Origin: a virus
Strand: one strand, 5' to 3'
DNA: 43,497 bases
Virus record (IMG/VR): IMGVR_UViG_3300032116_000424
Location: 1-43,497 of that record
Part shown: positions 1 to 7,100 of the stretch, piece by piece
Layout: the number at the start of each line of letters is the position of its first letter
How positions within the stretch are numbered: the first letter of the stretch is position 1
Position numbers and translations under genes: made by a program
The notes under the pieces: generated by a model
Told to the model about the DNA's origin: nothing
What the model saw: only the letters and a program-made list of their open reading frames with translations
The model's database searches: none

Positions 1-1
1 A

Positions 2-1603
2 ACCGCCGTCGCAGCATCCAAGCTCTTCCCGTCCCACGTCGTCCTCACCTGGCAGGGCGGTTCCAAGCGGGTCGCCCGTGCTGCCATCGACCCTCTCCTG
101 ACACGCGCCACCCCGATCGTCCTGTGGCCCGACGCCGACAAACCCGGCCGGGACGCCATGGTCTACCTCAAAGCCCGCCTGCCCGCCGCCAAGCTGGTTC
201 ACCTCCCCGATTCCCTCCCCGAGGGCTGGGACCTCGCTGACCCGATCCCACCTGACGTATCCATCCAGGGCCTCCTCGACGCCGCTGGCGATCCACCACG
301 CCCGGTTCCCGCTGAGCCGCAGGCTGCCTCACCTAATCCGCTTGACGACCTCCACTACGACCCCAATTCCGGCCAGTGGTGGACCCGTAACGCCTGGGGT
401 GATTACGCCCAGATCAACGGCGAGCGCGTCCGCACGTTCCTCACTGAGTCCGGCGTCTCCCACGTCAAAGACCAAACCGGCTCCTCAGACGTCGATCGCG
501 AACTCCTCCGGCGCACCCGGGACACCCTGATCGAATACGCTGGCCCACTCGCCGGCCACCGCGCTGGCCTGTACGGCACGATCCTCGTCACGCGCTCTGT
601 CGTCCCGCTCGCTGGCGTCCCCGGCGATTCCGCCCGTCTCCAGACCTACCTCCACAATCTCCTCGACCAGAACGACGACCAGTACTGGCGCCTCATCTAC
701 TGGCTCGCGCTCCGCCGGCAGGCCGTCCTGACAGGCACCTGGCGATCCAGTCAGGCACTCGCGCTGGTCGGCCCCGCTGCGTGCGGCAAGTCCTTCGTCC
801 AGTCCGCCATCATCACGCGCCTGCTCGGCAACCGCATCGCCAAGCCCTACCGCTACATGAGTGGCGCCACCGACTTCAACGGCGACCTCTTCACCTCCGA
901 GCACCTCTGCATCGAAGACGAAGCCCCCGGCCGCGACATCCATTCCCGGCGCACTCTCGGGTCCAACATTAAATCCATGCTGTTCGCTCAGAACCAGTCC
1001 TGCCACCCCAAGAACCGCCAAGCCATCACCCTCAAACCCATCTGGGCTATGTCCATCTCCCTCAACGACGAACCCGAGAACCTCCAGGTCCTCCCGCCCC
1101 TCGACCCGTCCCTCATGGACAAACTCATTATCCTCCGCTGCGTCCGCCAGACCCTTCCGTGGCCCGGCCCCGAAATCGAAGTCCTCAAGGACATCCTCGA
1201 AACCGAACTCGCCGCCTTCGCCCACTACCTCGACGGCCTCACCGTCCCCGAACACCTCGTCGAACCCCGCTGCGGCCTCAAGGCCTACCAGCACCCAGCC
1301 ATCCTCGAAGAACTCATGCAGCTGTCCCCGGAGCACCAACTCATTGGCCTCATCGACACCGTGATCTTCGAGAACGAATTCCTCACCTGGAGAGGAACGG
1401 CCGCCGACCTCGAAACCCTCCTCCGTGACTCCAAGTATTCCAGGGAGGCCGACCGCCTCTTCCGGTTCAACACCGCCTGCGGCGTCTACCTAGCGCGCCT
1501 GCATGAGCAGGATCCTCACCGCATCTCGAAGGCCAAGACCGGCGGGAAGGTCCGCTGGGCGATCACGCCTCCAGCAGGCTCAAAAGTCGATTCGTGGGTC
1601 TGA
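2..1603 (+). CDS. DNA primase-helicase (5' end outside the window)
   Basis: The frame is open from base 2, so the gene begins before the window; about 533 residues are visible. The first residues carry a TOPRIM-like piece (VLWPDADKPGRDA), seen in phage primases that fuse a TOPRIM primase to a helicase. After a linker comes a P-loop NTPase: Walker A GPAACGKS (about 785-808), an acidic Walker B-like HLCIEDEA (about 901-924), and a later polar strand (WAMSISLNDEPENL) like the sensor of D5/DUF5906-type primase helicases. The family makes primers and unwinds DNA at the phage replication fork. The first in-frame ATG, at 158, lies inside the TOPRIM segment and is not the true start. The gene ends in TGA just before a noncoding repeat region. 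Primase-helicase is well supported; the exact subfamily is inferred. Confidence 0.8.
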   Translation, partial: TAVAASKLFPSHVVLTWQGGSKRVARAAIDPLLTRATPIVLWPDADKPGRDAMVYLKARLPAAKLVHLPDSLPEGWDLADPIPPDVSIQGLLDAAGDPPRPVPAEPQAASPNPLDDLHYDPNSGQWWTRNAWGDYAQINGERVRTFLTESGVSHVKDQTGSSDVDRELLRRTRDTLIEYAGPLAGHRAGLYGTILVTRSVVPLAGVPGDSARLQTYLHNLLDQNDDQYWRLIYWLALRRQAVLTGTWRSSQALALVGPAACGKSFVQSAIITRLLGNRIAKPYRYMSGATDFNGDLFTSEHLCIEDEAPGRDIHSRRTLGSNIKSMLFAQNQSCHPKNRQAITLKPIWAMSISLNDEPENLQVLPPLDPSLMDKLIILRCVRQTLPWPGPEIEVLKDILETELAAFAHYLDGLTVPEHLVEPRCGLKAYQHPAILEELMQLSPEHQLIGLIDTVIFENEFLTWRGTAADLETLLRDSKYSREADRLFRFNTACGVYLARLHEQDPHRISKAKTGGKVRWAITPPAGSKVDSWV

Positions 1604-2094
1604 AAACTGAAGAAAAGGGTGAGGGTATTTTCAGGACCTGTGTAAGGTCGGCTGTACCCTCGCCCCACGTTTTGCCCCTAGTTTGCAGGCTCTTCCGAGC
1701 GTTTGTCATGACAAAAGGTGGGGGGGGCGAGGGTATGTCTGAAATCCATGGCGGGGCGGCGGCGGACGCTGGCTGGAGACGCGGAGCGGCGGCGGAGCGG
1801 CGGCGGATCCAACGGAACCATCAATAGTGACTTTACCCTCTCCCCCCTCTACCAGAAGAGAGTTAAGTGCTGAGAATGAGGGCAAAAACGTGGGGTGAGG
1901 GTCTGAGGATACCCCTCACAGGCCCCCTGTGACCCCTAGTTGAGTTTGAAAACGGTCCTAGGTGTTGGAGAGGGGGTCCCGTTGTGGCCTGCCGTCGAGC
2001 GCGGCCCCCACCCACCCCACCCCGTGGGGACGGTCCAGCCCGTAAGGAATCCCTTATGGGACCCGCAGGTCAGGCACAGCCGTCGGGGATGGCG
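1604..2094. other. 491-bp noncoding region with repeats, possible origin or control region
   Basis: I find no convincing gene here. The stretch holds repeated GGGTGAGGGT-like words in both orientations, a perfect 14-base palindrome TTTGTCATGACAAA near 1701-1714, two perfect tandem 11-base units GGAGCGGCGGC at 1783-1804, and a small hairpin (TCACAGG, loop CCC, CCTGTGA) near 1915-1931. It lies directly after the primase gene. Repeat-rich noncoding DNA next to replication genes is where phage origins are often found. The role is inferred from layout only. Confidence 0.5.
1656..1902. repeat. Long imperfect inverted repeat with iteron-like copies
   Basis: The left arm at 1656-1678 (begins ACCCTCGCCCC) and the right arm at 1880-1902 (ends GTGGGGTGAGGGT) are near-perfect reverse complements over about 22 bases, about 200 bases apart. 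Further copies of the core word: direct near 1616-1626 (GGGTGAGGGT) and 1727-1736 (GGGCGAGGGT), inverted near 1833-1843 (ACCCTCTCCC). In all, three direct and two inverted copies lie within about 290 bases. Confidence 0.6.
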
Positions 2095-2451
2095 TTACGT
2101 CAGGTCAGGCAGGGATGGGGAGGAGCCGACCAAGGTTGCCGGAGATATGTCGATGGGGATGGATGCCTTCCCTTTACCAGATGAAGCAGCCGGTCTCCTC
2201 GGGATGGCGAGCAGGTCCATGAGTTGGTCTTGCAGGGAGACCATGGCCTTCGCGGCGGAGATCCGATCTGGTGCAGGCGCATTCGGATCCTCGGCGATCT
2301 CTGACATGGTGACAGCCGATCGTCGCAGACGCAGAACCATCTGCGCTGGTAAGGTCGCCCTCGCTACCGCTAATACCGTCCCAGTCCGATTCTCCCTTCT
2401 GCTCAGGCTCTTCGGGCTCACCTCGGGCGTCAATCTTTCCAGACTCGGCAT
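2095..2451 (-). CDS. Hypothetical protein, 118 aa
   Basis: No family recognised. The protein reads well as a real sequence: a basic N-terminal third, then a helical stretch with the pattern DPNAPAPDRISAAKAMVSLQ (about residues 56-75), followed by a Ser/Pro-rich tail. Helical DP-x-R-x-x-AA patterns of this sort occur in phage terminase small subunits and related DNA-binding proteins, but that is only a resemblance. It is the sole minus-strand gene in the left + strand region. The ATG at 2451 has no clear Shine-Dalgarno site, and a plus-strand frame overlaps it, so the call is moderate. It ends in TAA. Confidence 0.5.
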   Translation of the reverse strand: MPSLERLTPEVSPKSLSRRENRTGTVLAVARATLPAQMVLRLRRSAVTMSEIAEDPNAPAPDRISAAKAMVSLQDQLMDLLAIPRRPAASSGKGKASIPIDISPATLVGSSPSLPDLT

Positions 2452-2548
2452 GACTGACAATGACCGACAGCACACCGATTTCAACCAATGTTTACCGGGG
2501 GATTTTGAAAAAAATGCGTTGAGATCAAAAAAAGGTATCGACAACCAC

Positions 2549-2845
2549 ATGAACCGCTTTATGATGTCCACGTTGATTATGAACATGAAACCTAAATTCT
2601 CGCTGCACAAACACGGTCTCCGTGTGGACTTCGACGCCTCAGAAATCTTCCCTGAGGATCCGGGACAAGGAACGCCTGTGATGGTCTACACCTGCGGTAA
2701 CAGCGCTACCTACAACTGCGCTCGAAACGAAGGCGAGGTCGATACGGTCCGACTCAACCAGCAGCAGATTGATTGGCTGTGGGAGATCGAGGAAGACGTC
2801 TGGGATTGGTTCGAGAAATTCACCCTCGCTGGTCCCTGCCGCTGA
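2549..2845 (+). CDS. Hypothetical protein, 98 aa
   Basis: No family recognised. The frame is open far upstream, but only the part after about 2549 looks coding: it reads HGLRVDFDASEIFPEDPGQG and ends in an acidic/aromatic stretch (IDWLWEIEEDVWDWFEKF). Several in-frame ATGs (2549, 2561, 2564, 2579, 2585) compete and none has a good Shine-Dalgarno site; I chose the first in the A-rich stretch. It begins the small-gene run on the + strand and ends in TGA 56 bases before the next start. Confidence 0.5.
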   Translation: MNRFMMSTLIMNMKPKFSLHKHGLRVDFDASEIFPEDPGQGTPVMVYTCGNSATYNCARNEGEVDTVRLNQQQIDWLWEIEEDVWDWFEKFTLAGPCR

Positions 2846-2901
2846 TCGTCGCTCCCTGCTTCTCCGCTGGGGAGGCAGTGGGCGGCGAACCGCACATAAC
2901 T

Positions 2902-3126
2902 ATGAAAAACACCTACCGACTCAACAGCACCGATTGGTGCTACACCCCCGGAATCATCCGCTTCGCGAAGGCGATGTTCCCCACTGACGCCATTACCGCG
3001 ACCCGGATCCTGCGTGAGGGATTCAACCTGCCGAACTCGATCGCTGAGGCGCTGGCCTCAGGTTACCTGAGCTACGAAATCGACGGCGAGGCTGTCGTGT
3101 TCAGCGCCGAGGAGGTGAGCCTGTGA
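2902..3126 (+). CDS. Hypothetical protein, 74 aa
   Basis: No family recognised. A compact soluble protein starting MKNTYRLNSTDW. It is preceded by ATAACTATG, one of four AACTATG starts in this operon. The end couples to the next gene: the last codons (GAG GAG GTG AGC CTG TGA) contain the Shine-Dalgarno AGGAGG of the gene at 3123, and the GTG start overlaps the stop. The coupling supports translation here. Confidence 0.65.
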   Translation: MKNTYRLNSTDWCYTPGIIRFAKAMFPTDAITATRILREGFNLPNSIAEALASGYLSYEIDGEAVVFSAEEVSL

Positions 3127-3218
3127 AGCGCCTTCTCCGTGATGCGGCCGTCCTGATCATTGGCAGCGGCGTAGTGCTCCTGATCGTGTGGCTGCTGGTA
3201 GACGCAATCCTCGGATGA
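3123..3218 (+). CDS. Small membrane protein, 31 aa
   Basis: A short frame beginning GTG at 3123 and overlapping the previous stop (GTGA). A strong AGGAGG lies about 8 bases upstream. The product has a basic N-terminus (KRLLRD) followed by one hydrophobic helix (VLIIGSGVVLLIVWLLV) and a few polar residues, so it should sit in the inner membrane with one span. Its function is unknown. Tiny membrane proteins of this kind in early phage operons are sometimes host-takeover or superinfection factors, but nothing here proves that. Confidence 0.6.
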   Translation: MKRLLRDAAVLIIGSGVVLLIVWLLVDAILG

Positions 3219-3221
3219 CCC

Positions 3222-3273
3222 GGCGAGCCTCCTGCGTGCAGGGGGTTCTGCGGATCAGCTGATCCAAACAACT
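3222..3273 (+). promoter_or_regulatory. Repeated leader element, copy 1 (palindrome plus AACTATG start)
   Basis: Begins with GGCGAGCC (3222-3229), then a small hairpin CCTGC-GT-GCAGG (3231-3242), then CTGC and the perfect palindrome GGATCAGCTGATCC (3252-3265), followed by AAACAACT and the ATG at 3274. A second copy lies at 4011-4049. It could be an operator, an RNA processing site or a translation enhancer. Confidence 0.5.
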
Positions 3274-3519
3274 ATGACGACCAACGAAATCAAACGCAGT
3301 GTGGACCTGTCGAATGCAGGTCGAGTGAAGGACATGGTCCTGTCGGACCAGAACAAGCAGGAGCTACGTGAGGCTGGCTACGTAGTGTCCGGTTCCACCG
3401 TCTACGGTCCCGCTTGGAAGGGTGAGCGGTTCATCGCCTATCCAGTGCGGACGACGGCTGTCGAGCATGACTACGAGGGCGCAATCCTCGCACGTCAGTA
3501 TCTGGGAGGTGGCCTGTGA
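3274..3519 (+). CDS. Hypothetical protein, 81 aa
   Basis: No family recognised. It starts MTTNEIKRSVDLSNAGRVKD right after leader copy 1. The sequence is soluble and mixed alpha/beta. Its last codons contain GGGAGGT, the Shine-Dalgarno of the next gene, whose GTG start overlaps this stop. Confidence 0.65.
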   Translation: MTTNEIKRSVDLSNAGRVKDMVLSDQNKQELREAGYVVSGSTVYGPAWKGERFIAYPVRTTAVEHDYEGAILARQYLGGGL

Positions 3520-3659
3520 ATCTGGGTGACTTCGTGACGTGCCCAGACGGACTGACTGGCATGGTGATGGGCATCGACGGCGATCGGGTGCTGGTCCGGT
3601 TCTTGGACGGCTGTCGGTCGTTCCCAGCGGCGCAATGCGTATTGGTGGAGGTCGATTGA
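3516..3659 (+). CDS. Small protein, 47 aa, SH3-like beta pattern
   Basis: GTG start at 3516, overlapping the previous stop, with GGGAGGT about 6 bases upstream. The product (begins MNLGDFVTCPDGLTGMV, with DGDRVLVRFLDGC further on) has the alternating small-beta-barrel pattern common to short phage proteins of the KOW/SH3 type. That is a pattern resemblance only. It ends one base before the ATG of the next gene. Confidence 0.6.
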   Translation: MNLGDFVTCPDGLTGMVMGIDGDRVLVRFLDGCRSFPAAQCVLVEVD

Positions 3660-3660
3660 T

Positions 3661-3984
3661 ATGAGCATCATTGATACCTTCCGAAACCTTGAGCGGCATG
3701 GGTTCGTTCGCCTTCGCGCTGAGCCTGAGCGGGAGAGCTACTTCGATGTCTTTGGCAATCCTGAGACGCCGGAGGAGCGACAGGAAATCATCGACCAGAT
3801 AAACCTGCATGGCTGCTGGTGTGTCTTCTCTGAGTTCAGGGGCGACGATGGGCGCTGGCATCATGCCGACTCGATCGGGATGTGTGCTGGCTACCAGAAC
3901 GTGCTGGACCCAGAGGAGAACGATTACGTGTGCGACCTCATGGCCTCGGCTGTGAATGCACTGGAAATGCAGATGTGCATCTGA
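3661..3984 (+). CDS. Hypothetical protein, 107 aa
   Basis: No family recognised. It starts MSIIDTFRNLERHGFVRLRA one base after the previous stop. The protein is acidic, with a His/Cys-containing middle (LHGCWCVFSEF, RWHHADSIGMC) that could bind metal, though the spacing does not match a known motif. It ends in TGA shortly before leader copy 2. Confidence 0.65.
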   Translation: MSIIDTFRNLERHGFVRLRAEPERESYFDVFGNPETPEERQEIIDQINLHGCWCVFSEFRGDDGRWHHADSIGMCAGYQNVLDPEENDYVCDLMASAVNALEMQMCI

Positions 3985-4010
3985 CTTATCCGGCGGTGGC
4001 TGGCGTGACA

Positions 4011-4049
4011 GGCGAGCCACCTGCGGATCAGTTGATCCAGAGAAAAACT
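4011..4049 (+). promoter_or_regulatory. Repeated leader element, copy 2
   Basis: GGCGAGCC, ACCTGC and GGATCAGTTGATCC (4025-4038; 6-bp arms), then AGAGAAAAACT and the ATG at 4050. It matches copy 1 at 3222-3273 except for a spacer of about 17 bases present only in copy 1 and small differences around the palindrome. Confidence 0.5.
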
Positions 4050-4502
4050 ATGAGACCCCCCGCCGAATTCAAAATTATGCGAGTCCGCGATTGCGGAACC
4101 AGTGAGCCCGTCATAGGTGACTGCCCTCCGAAGGTGTCAGCGTACTGGAAGGAGCACGTCGCCACGGCTCCGTGGTTCTCGCCGGATCAGGAGTCATTCG
4201 TGACGATCATGCTGAACACACGCTGTAGGATCACTGGCCATACGCTGGTTGCAATCGGGACCTTGGATCAAGTCGTGGTCCATCCCAGAGAAGTGTTTCG
4301 GGCCGCGATTGTCGCGTGCGCTCACTCGGTTGTCATTGTCCACAATCATCCCAGCGGAGATCCGAATCCTTCGGAGGCCGACATCCGGATTACCAAGGAA
4401 CTGATTGCGGGCGGGAAGCTTCTGCGAGTTGACGTGCGCGACCACATCATCATCGGTGCGGAGAGGAACGTGTCGCTTCGGGAGTTGGGATATTCCTTCT
4501 GA
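4050..4502 (+). CDS. RadC-like JAB-domain protein, 150 aa
   Basis: The metal-binding JAMM motif of the RadC/JAB family is intact: HNHPSGDPNPSEAD fits H-x-H-x10-D (about residues 98-111). The catalytic role of JAB proteins of this clade is unsettled. In mobile elements RadC-like proteins often travel with anti-restriction genes. At 150 residues it lacks the N-terminal helix-hairpin-helix part of bacterial RadC (usually about 220 residues), so it is a JAB-only form. The chosen ATG follows leader copy 2 (AAAAACTATG). It lies alone between two leader elements rather than being overlapped with neighbours. Confidence 0.85.
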   Translation: MRPPAEFKIMRVRDCGTSEPVIGDCPPKVSAYWKEHVATAPWFSPDQESFVTIMLNTRCRITGHTLVAIGTLDQVVVHPREVFRAAIVACAHSVVIVHNHPSGDPNPSEADIRITKELIAGGKLLRVDVRDHIIIGAERNVSLRELGYSF

Positions 4503-4515
4503 TCAGAGCACGGCC

Positions 4516-4569
4516 GCCCCCCTTGCGGGGGCTGCCTTCTCTGGCCAGAAGCGCCGGAATCCAAAAACT
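4516..4569 (+). promoter_or_regulatory. Intergenic stem-loop and AACTATG leader
   Basis: A GC-rich hairpin (GCCCCC at 4516-4521, GGGGGC at 4527-4532), then an imperfect second stem around CTGGCCAG (4541-4548), then CCAAAAACT and the ATG at 4570. There is no T tract, so it does not look like a simple terminator. It has the stem-loop then AACTATG layout of the other leaders. Confidence 0.45.
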
Positions 4570-4830
4570 ATGATACCCATACATTCCCCTGCACCGTGGT
4601 CGATTGAGTTCGACCGCATCAAAGACGCGACTGGCAAGCAGGTCGCGCAGATTACGCCCCGCCTAACTGGCGAGCAGAACCACAGGCTCATTGCAGCGGC
4701 GCCGGAGTTGCTGGCGGCGTTGGAAGGCGCCCTTGTCGCTGTCCGATACCTCGACGATCACGAAGGCGCCGAGGAGCTTATGAATCAGGTCTGCGATGCA
4801 CTGATCAAGGCCAAGGGAGGTGTGCGATGA
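4570..4830 (+). CDS. Hypothetical phage protein with LIAAAPELLAAL motif, 86 aa
   Basis: It contains HRLIAAAPELLAALEGAL (about residues 38-55), a motif very common in small phage proteins of unknown function that begin with a short beta segment (here PAPWSIEFDRIKDATGK). Function is not known. It starts in CAAAAACTATG and couples to the next gene: AAGGGAGGT near its end serves the ATG at 4827, which overlaps its stop. Confidence 0.75.
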   Translation: MIPIHSPAPWSIEFDRIKDATGKQVAQITPRLTGEQNHRLIAAAPELLAALEGALVAVRYLDDHEGAEELMNQVCDALIKAKGGVR

Positions 4831-5102
4831 CCCCCAGCGCATACGATGCAGCGTTCGCAGCGGCTGGTCTGGCGAATCGAGTCGAAGGAGCCAGCGTGAA
4901 CACGATGACCAGAATCTCGCTGGCTGCACTGACTGTGGCTGAGTTGGAGGCTGAGAACGCTATTCCGGAGGGATGCTACGACGACCTACTGGATCTGGTG
5001 GGTAAGCGCCTGAGTGATTCACGCTGGCCGATTCCGGGAATCAAGATCAGTGCGGCCGTCCGAGCCGTGCTGGTGAACATGAAGGAGGTGTCACGTGCGT
5101 GA
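4827..5102 (+). CDS. Hypothetical protein, 91 aa
   Basis: No family recognised. ATG at 4827 overlaps the previous stop (ATGA) with GGGAGGT upstream. The N-terminus is alanine-rich; a helical region follows. Its final codons (AAG GAG GTG TCA) provide the Shine-Dalgarno of the next gene, whose GTG start at 5095 lies 8 bases before this stop ends. Confidence 0.65.
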   Translation: MTPSAYDAAFAAAGLANRVEGASVNTMTRISLAALTVAELEAENAIPEGCYDDLLDLVGKRLSDSRWPIPGIKISAAVRAVLVNMKEVSRA

Positions 5103-5334
5103 CCTCACGATCGAACACGGCCGGGGCATGACGTATTCCAGTGAACGCTGGACCGTCTACGAGCACGGCGTCTACGACAGGGACAGCGTGTTGTCTGGCC
5201 AGAGCCGACGCATCTGGTTGGATGACTTCGATACGCTGGAGGAGGCTGTCATTGCCTATCCAGATGCGGTGGTGTGCGCTGGCTCGACGTATCGTCCGCC
5301 GTACCTGAATCACCTGCCGGAGGATGGCGAATGA
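5095..5334 (+). CDS. Hypothetical conserved phage protein, 79 aa
   Basis: GTG start with AAGGAGG upstream. The sequence (VYEHGVYDRDSVLSGQSRR, then FDTLEEAVIAYPDA, ending YLNHLPEDGE) follows a pattern I recognise from short unnamed phage proteins: a beta-rich first half and a helix with a TLEEA core. Function is unknown. It overlaps the next gene by four bases. Confidence 0.7.
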   Translation: MRDLTIEHGRGMTYSSERWTVYEHGVYDRDSVLSGQSRRIWLDDFDTLEEAVIAYPDAVVCAGSTYRPPYLNHLPEDGE

Positions 5335-5798
5335 GGAAGATCAAAGGTATTTTCGTGGATCCGTTTCAACGGGTGAACACGATGGTTGAAACCTCGAAGG
5401 ACATCCGAGAAATCCAAAAACTACTTAACGTGGAGTTATTGGAGGTCTTCAATCCCAGTCGCGTTGGAGGGCCGGACATCGAACTGTGGATGGATGAGAT
5501 GGGTCAGCTGCGCGAAAACCCGGGCTGGTGGTTTGGTTCTTGGAACCAGCTGTTTGCTGGCCGGTGTTTCATCTGTAAACCCGGTCTGAAGACACTTCCG
5601 AAATCGCAAGCCTACGATCTGGTTTGCTGGATCCGGCCGAACATGACCGAGTCTTGTGCGCAGATTGCACATCTCAATCGCGCTCGGGTCATATCTGGGA
5701 TCAAGGAGTTTCAGGACTGGAAGCGCGACGTCAACGATTGCAAGGCTATGCTGTCCATGCTTTCTCTTGCCGTTGAGCCAGCGGCGCTGCTACCGTAA
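5331..5798 (+). CDS. DUF3846-like protein, 155 aa
   Basis: The first half (IKGIFVDPFQRVNTMVE, then IQKLLNVELLEVF and ELWMDEMGQLRENPGWW) matches the layout of DUF3846, a small phage/plasmid domain of unknown function: a short beta strand ending in DPF, a helix, and a D-E-x-G turn. The C-terminal 70 residues are an extension I cannot place. ATG at 5331 overlaps the previous stop. It ends in TAA just before the transglycosylase-like gene. Confidence 0.65.
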   Translation: MRKIKGIFVDPFQRVNTMVETSKDIREIQKLLNVELLEVFNPSRVGGPDIELWMDEMGQLRENPGWWFGSWNQLFAGRCFICKPGLKTLPKSQAYDLVCWIRPNMTESCAQIAHLNRARVISGIKEFQDWKRDVNDCKAMLSMLSLAVEPAALLP

Positions 5799-5805
5799 GC
5801 GGATT

Positions 5806-6135
5806 ATGAAAGCCGAACTATTGGCAGCATTGATAGCGGTCGAGTCAGGCGGGAACGATCTGGCTCGCGGCCGTCATGGCGAACTCGGTGCTCTACAGGT
5901 GCGCCGCTGTGTCGTGACGGACGTGAACCGGATTGCGGGTAAGTCATACCGCTGGTCCGAGATGACCAACCGAGTCGTCGCTACGAAGGTGGCTGACATT
6001 TACCTGACCCACTGGTCGAAGCGCATCGGCCGACCGGCGACCGACCGGGACCTCGCACTGATCTGGCATCATGGGCCGAACGGATGGAAGCGATCGGGCG
6101 GGGCGTATTGGAAGCGGGTGTCGGCAGCGAAATGA
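5806..6135 (+). CDS. Lytic transglycosylase-like protein, 109 aa
   Basis: The sequence has the signature of the SLT/lysozyme-like fold: a catalytic Glu in ALIAVESGGN (Glu13), a G-x-L-Q-V strand (ELGALQV, about residues 27-33), and a late ALIWHHGPNG stretch matching the A-x-x-YN-x-G end of the fold. Enzymes of this fold cleave the glycan strand of peptidoglycan. There is no signal peptide, so if it is the endolysin it needs a holin; the holin-like gene is over 32 kb away at 38093-38287. It might instead be a virion-associated murein hydrolase. The ATG at 5806 was chosen because the fold starts there. Confidence 0.75.
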   Translation: MKAELLAALIAVESGGNDLARGRHGELGALQVRRCVVTDVNRIAGKSYRWSEMTNRVVATKVADIYLTHWSKRIGRPATDRDLALIWHHGPNGWKRSGGAYWKRVSAAK

Positions 6136-6197
6136 CACGGAGCACGGTGGCCGGCGTGTCCGACCACCCTCTCCGCGCCAGTAACGCGGGAATAGTT

Positions 6198-6497
6198 ATG
6201 GAAAACGAAACACCAGTTCAACCTACCGAGGTGCAGATTGCAGCCTCGAAGCTCGGCCGACGCGGCCGTGGCAAACCGAAGACCATCACTGACGAAGATC
6301 GCCAGCGGCGTTCCGACCAGATGAAAGAAATCAACGAGAAGCGCCGCACCGTGAGAGTGCAGGGCGTGGTCGTGAATTCGCCGGGCGGTAACACGCAGGT
6401 GAACCAGATCGTGAAGACGATCGAACCCGTGACTGACCCCCGAGTCGTCGCCGCTGTCGGCCGCACCGTGCGGTCTCAAGGGAGGATCGTGCAATGA
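6198..6497 (+). CDS. Hypothetical protein, 99 aa
   Basis: No family recognised. A basic, polar protein (KLGRRGRGKPKTITDEDRQR) with a long charged helix (MKEINEKRRTVRVQG) and a beta-rich C-terminus. It could bind nucleic acid, but that is only a charge-based guess. The start is AATAGTTATG after a short stem (CGCG arms at 6176-6187). The last codons encode GGGAGG for the next gene. Confidence 0.6.
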   Translation: MENETPVQPTEVQIAASKLGRRGRGKPKTITDEDRQRRSDQMKEINEKRRTVRVQGVVVNSPGGNTQVNQIVKTIEPVTDPRVVAAVGRTVRSQGRIVQ

Positions 6498-6682
6498 ATC
6501 GCAAAGTTACCATCGTGATTGAGGACGCTGAAGGTGGATTCAGCCTGTTAATTAACTCAGAACCGCCGCTGCCCACCGATGGCACCGTGCCTGAGCCGTC
6601 TGCCGCGTTGATCGCCGGCATGGTGGCTCGGCGTGCGATCGAGGAGTTGGTGCAATCGCAAAAGCCCAATGACCAAGAGTGA
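6494..6682 (+). CDS. Hypothetical protein, 62 aa
   Basis: No family recognised. ATG at 6494 overlaps the previous stop and has GGGAGG about 8 bases upstream. The N-terminus is a beta hairpin-like stretch (KVTIVIEDAEGGFSLLIN), followed by a Pro-rich turn and a C-terminal helix. Overlaps the HU-like gene by 14 bases. Confidence 0.6.
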   Translation: MNRKVTIVIEDAEGGFSLLINSEPPLPTDGTVPEPSAALIAGMVARRAIEELVQSQKPNDQE

Positions 6683-6971
6683 CCTGATTCATACGCTAGC
6701 CGAGGAGTGCGGTCTGCTGGTGCCTCATGCCCGGCAGATTGTCGATCGGATGTTCGACCTGATGATGGACGCGACCTTGGCAGGTGGGTTTGAAGTCAGG
6801 GGGTTCGGCGTGATGGAAACCCGAATGACCAAGCCGATGATCGGACGGAACCCGCTGATCCCGGATGTCGAGATCGTGATTCCGCCCCGGCCGAAGGTCG
6901 TGTTCCGGCCGTCGAAAGAGTTCCGCGACCGGGCGATCAAAACACTTGCGGTTGGGGGTCGTAAGAAGTAG
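6669..6971 (+). CDS. HU/IHF-family DNA-binding protein, 100 aa
   Basis: A classic HU/IHF layout: an N-terminal helical dimer region (MTKSDLIHTLAEECGL), the G-F-G turn (FEVRGFGVMETR), the DNA-intercalating beta arm with GRNP (about residues 58-61), and the C-terminal VVFRPSKEFRDRAI. Members bend DNA as dimers and help replication, packaging or recombination. The start at 6669 gives the usual N-terminus and overlaps the previous gene. It stops at TAG (6969-6971), and readthrough would meet another stop near the following terminator, so this amber is a genuine stop. Confidence 0.9.
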   Translation: MTKSDLIHTLAEECGLLVPHARQIVDRMFDLMMDATLAGGFEVRGFGVMETRMTKPMIGRNPLIPDVEIVIPPRPKVVFRPSKEFRDRAIKTLAVGGRKK

Positions 6972-7008
6972 GATACCACCGCTTGTAGTGCTGTTCATAG
7001 TTGTCTAG

Positions 7009-7041
7009 CCCCCTAGGATTGAGAGGTCCTAGGGGGTTTTT
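7009..7041 (+). terminator. Rho-independent terminator of the left + strand operon
   Basis: A perfect 10-bp stem, CCCCCTAGGA (7009-7018) with TCCTAGGGGG (7027-7036), an 8-base loop and a run of five T (7037-7041). It follows the HU-like gene. Confidence 0.9.
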
Positions 7042-7100
7042 ATTGGGGCTCCCTCCCCCGGCGTCCAACCGAGAGAGGGATAGGCCGATACCAAGCCGAT

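Noticed and set aside
485-1339. 284-residue minus-strand frame across the primase-helicase
   Set aside because: The + strand carries Walker motifs; this frame is a low-complexity shadow (Gly/Val/Glu runs).
1940-2548. Upstream extension of the 2549-2845 gene to 1940
   Set aside because: This part is not protein-like and overlaps a better minus-strand frame at 2095-2451.
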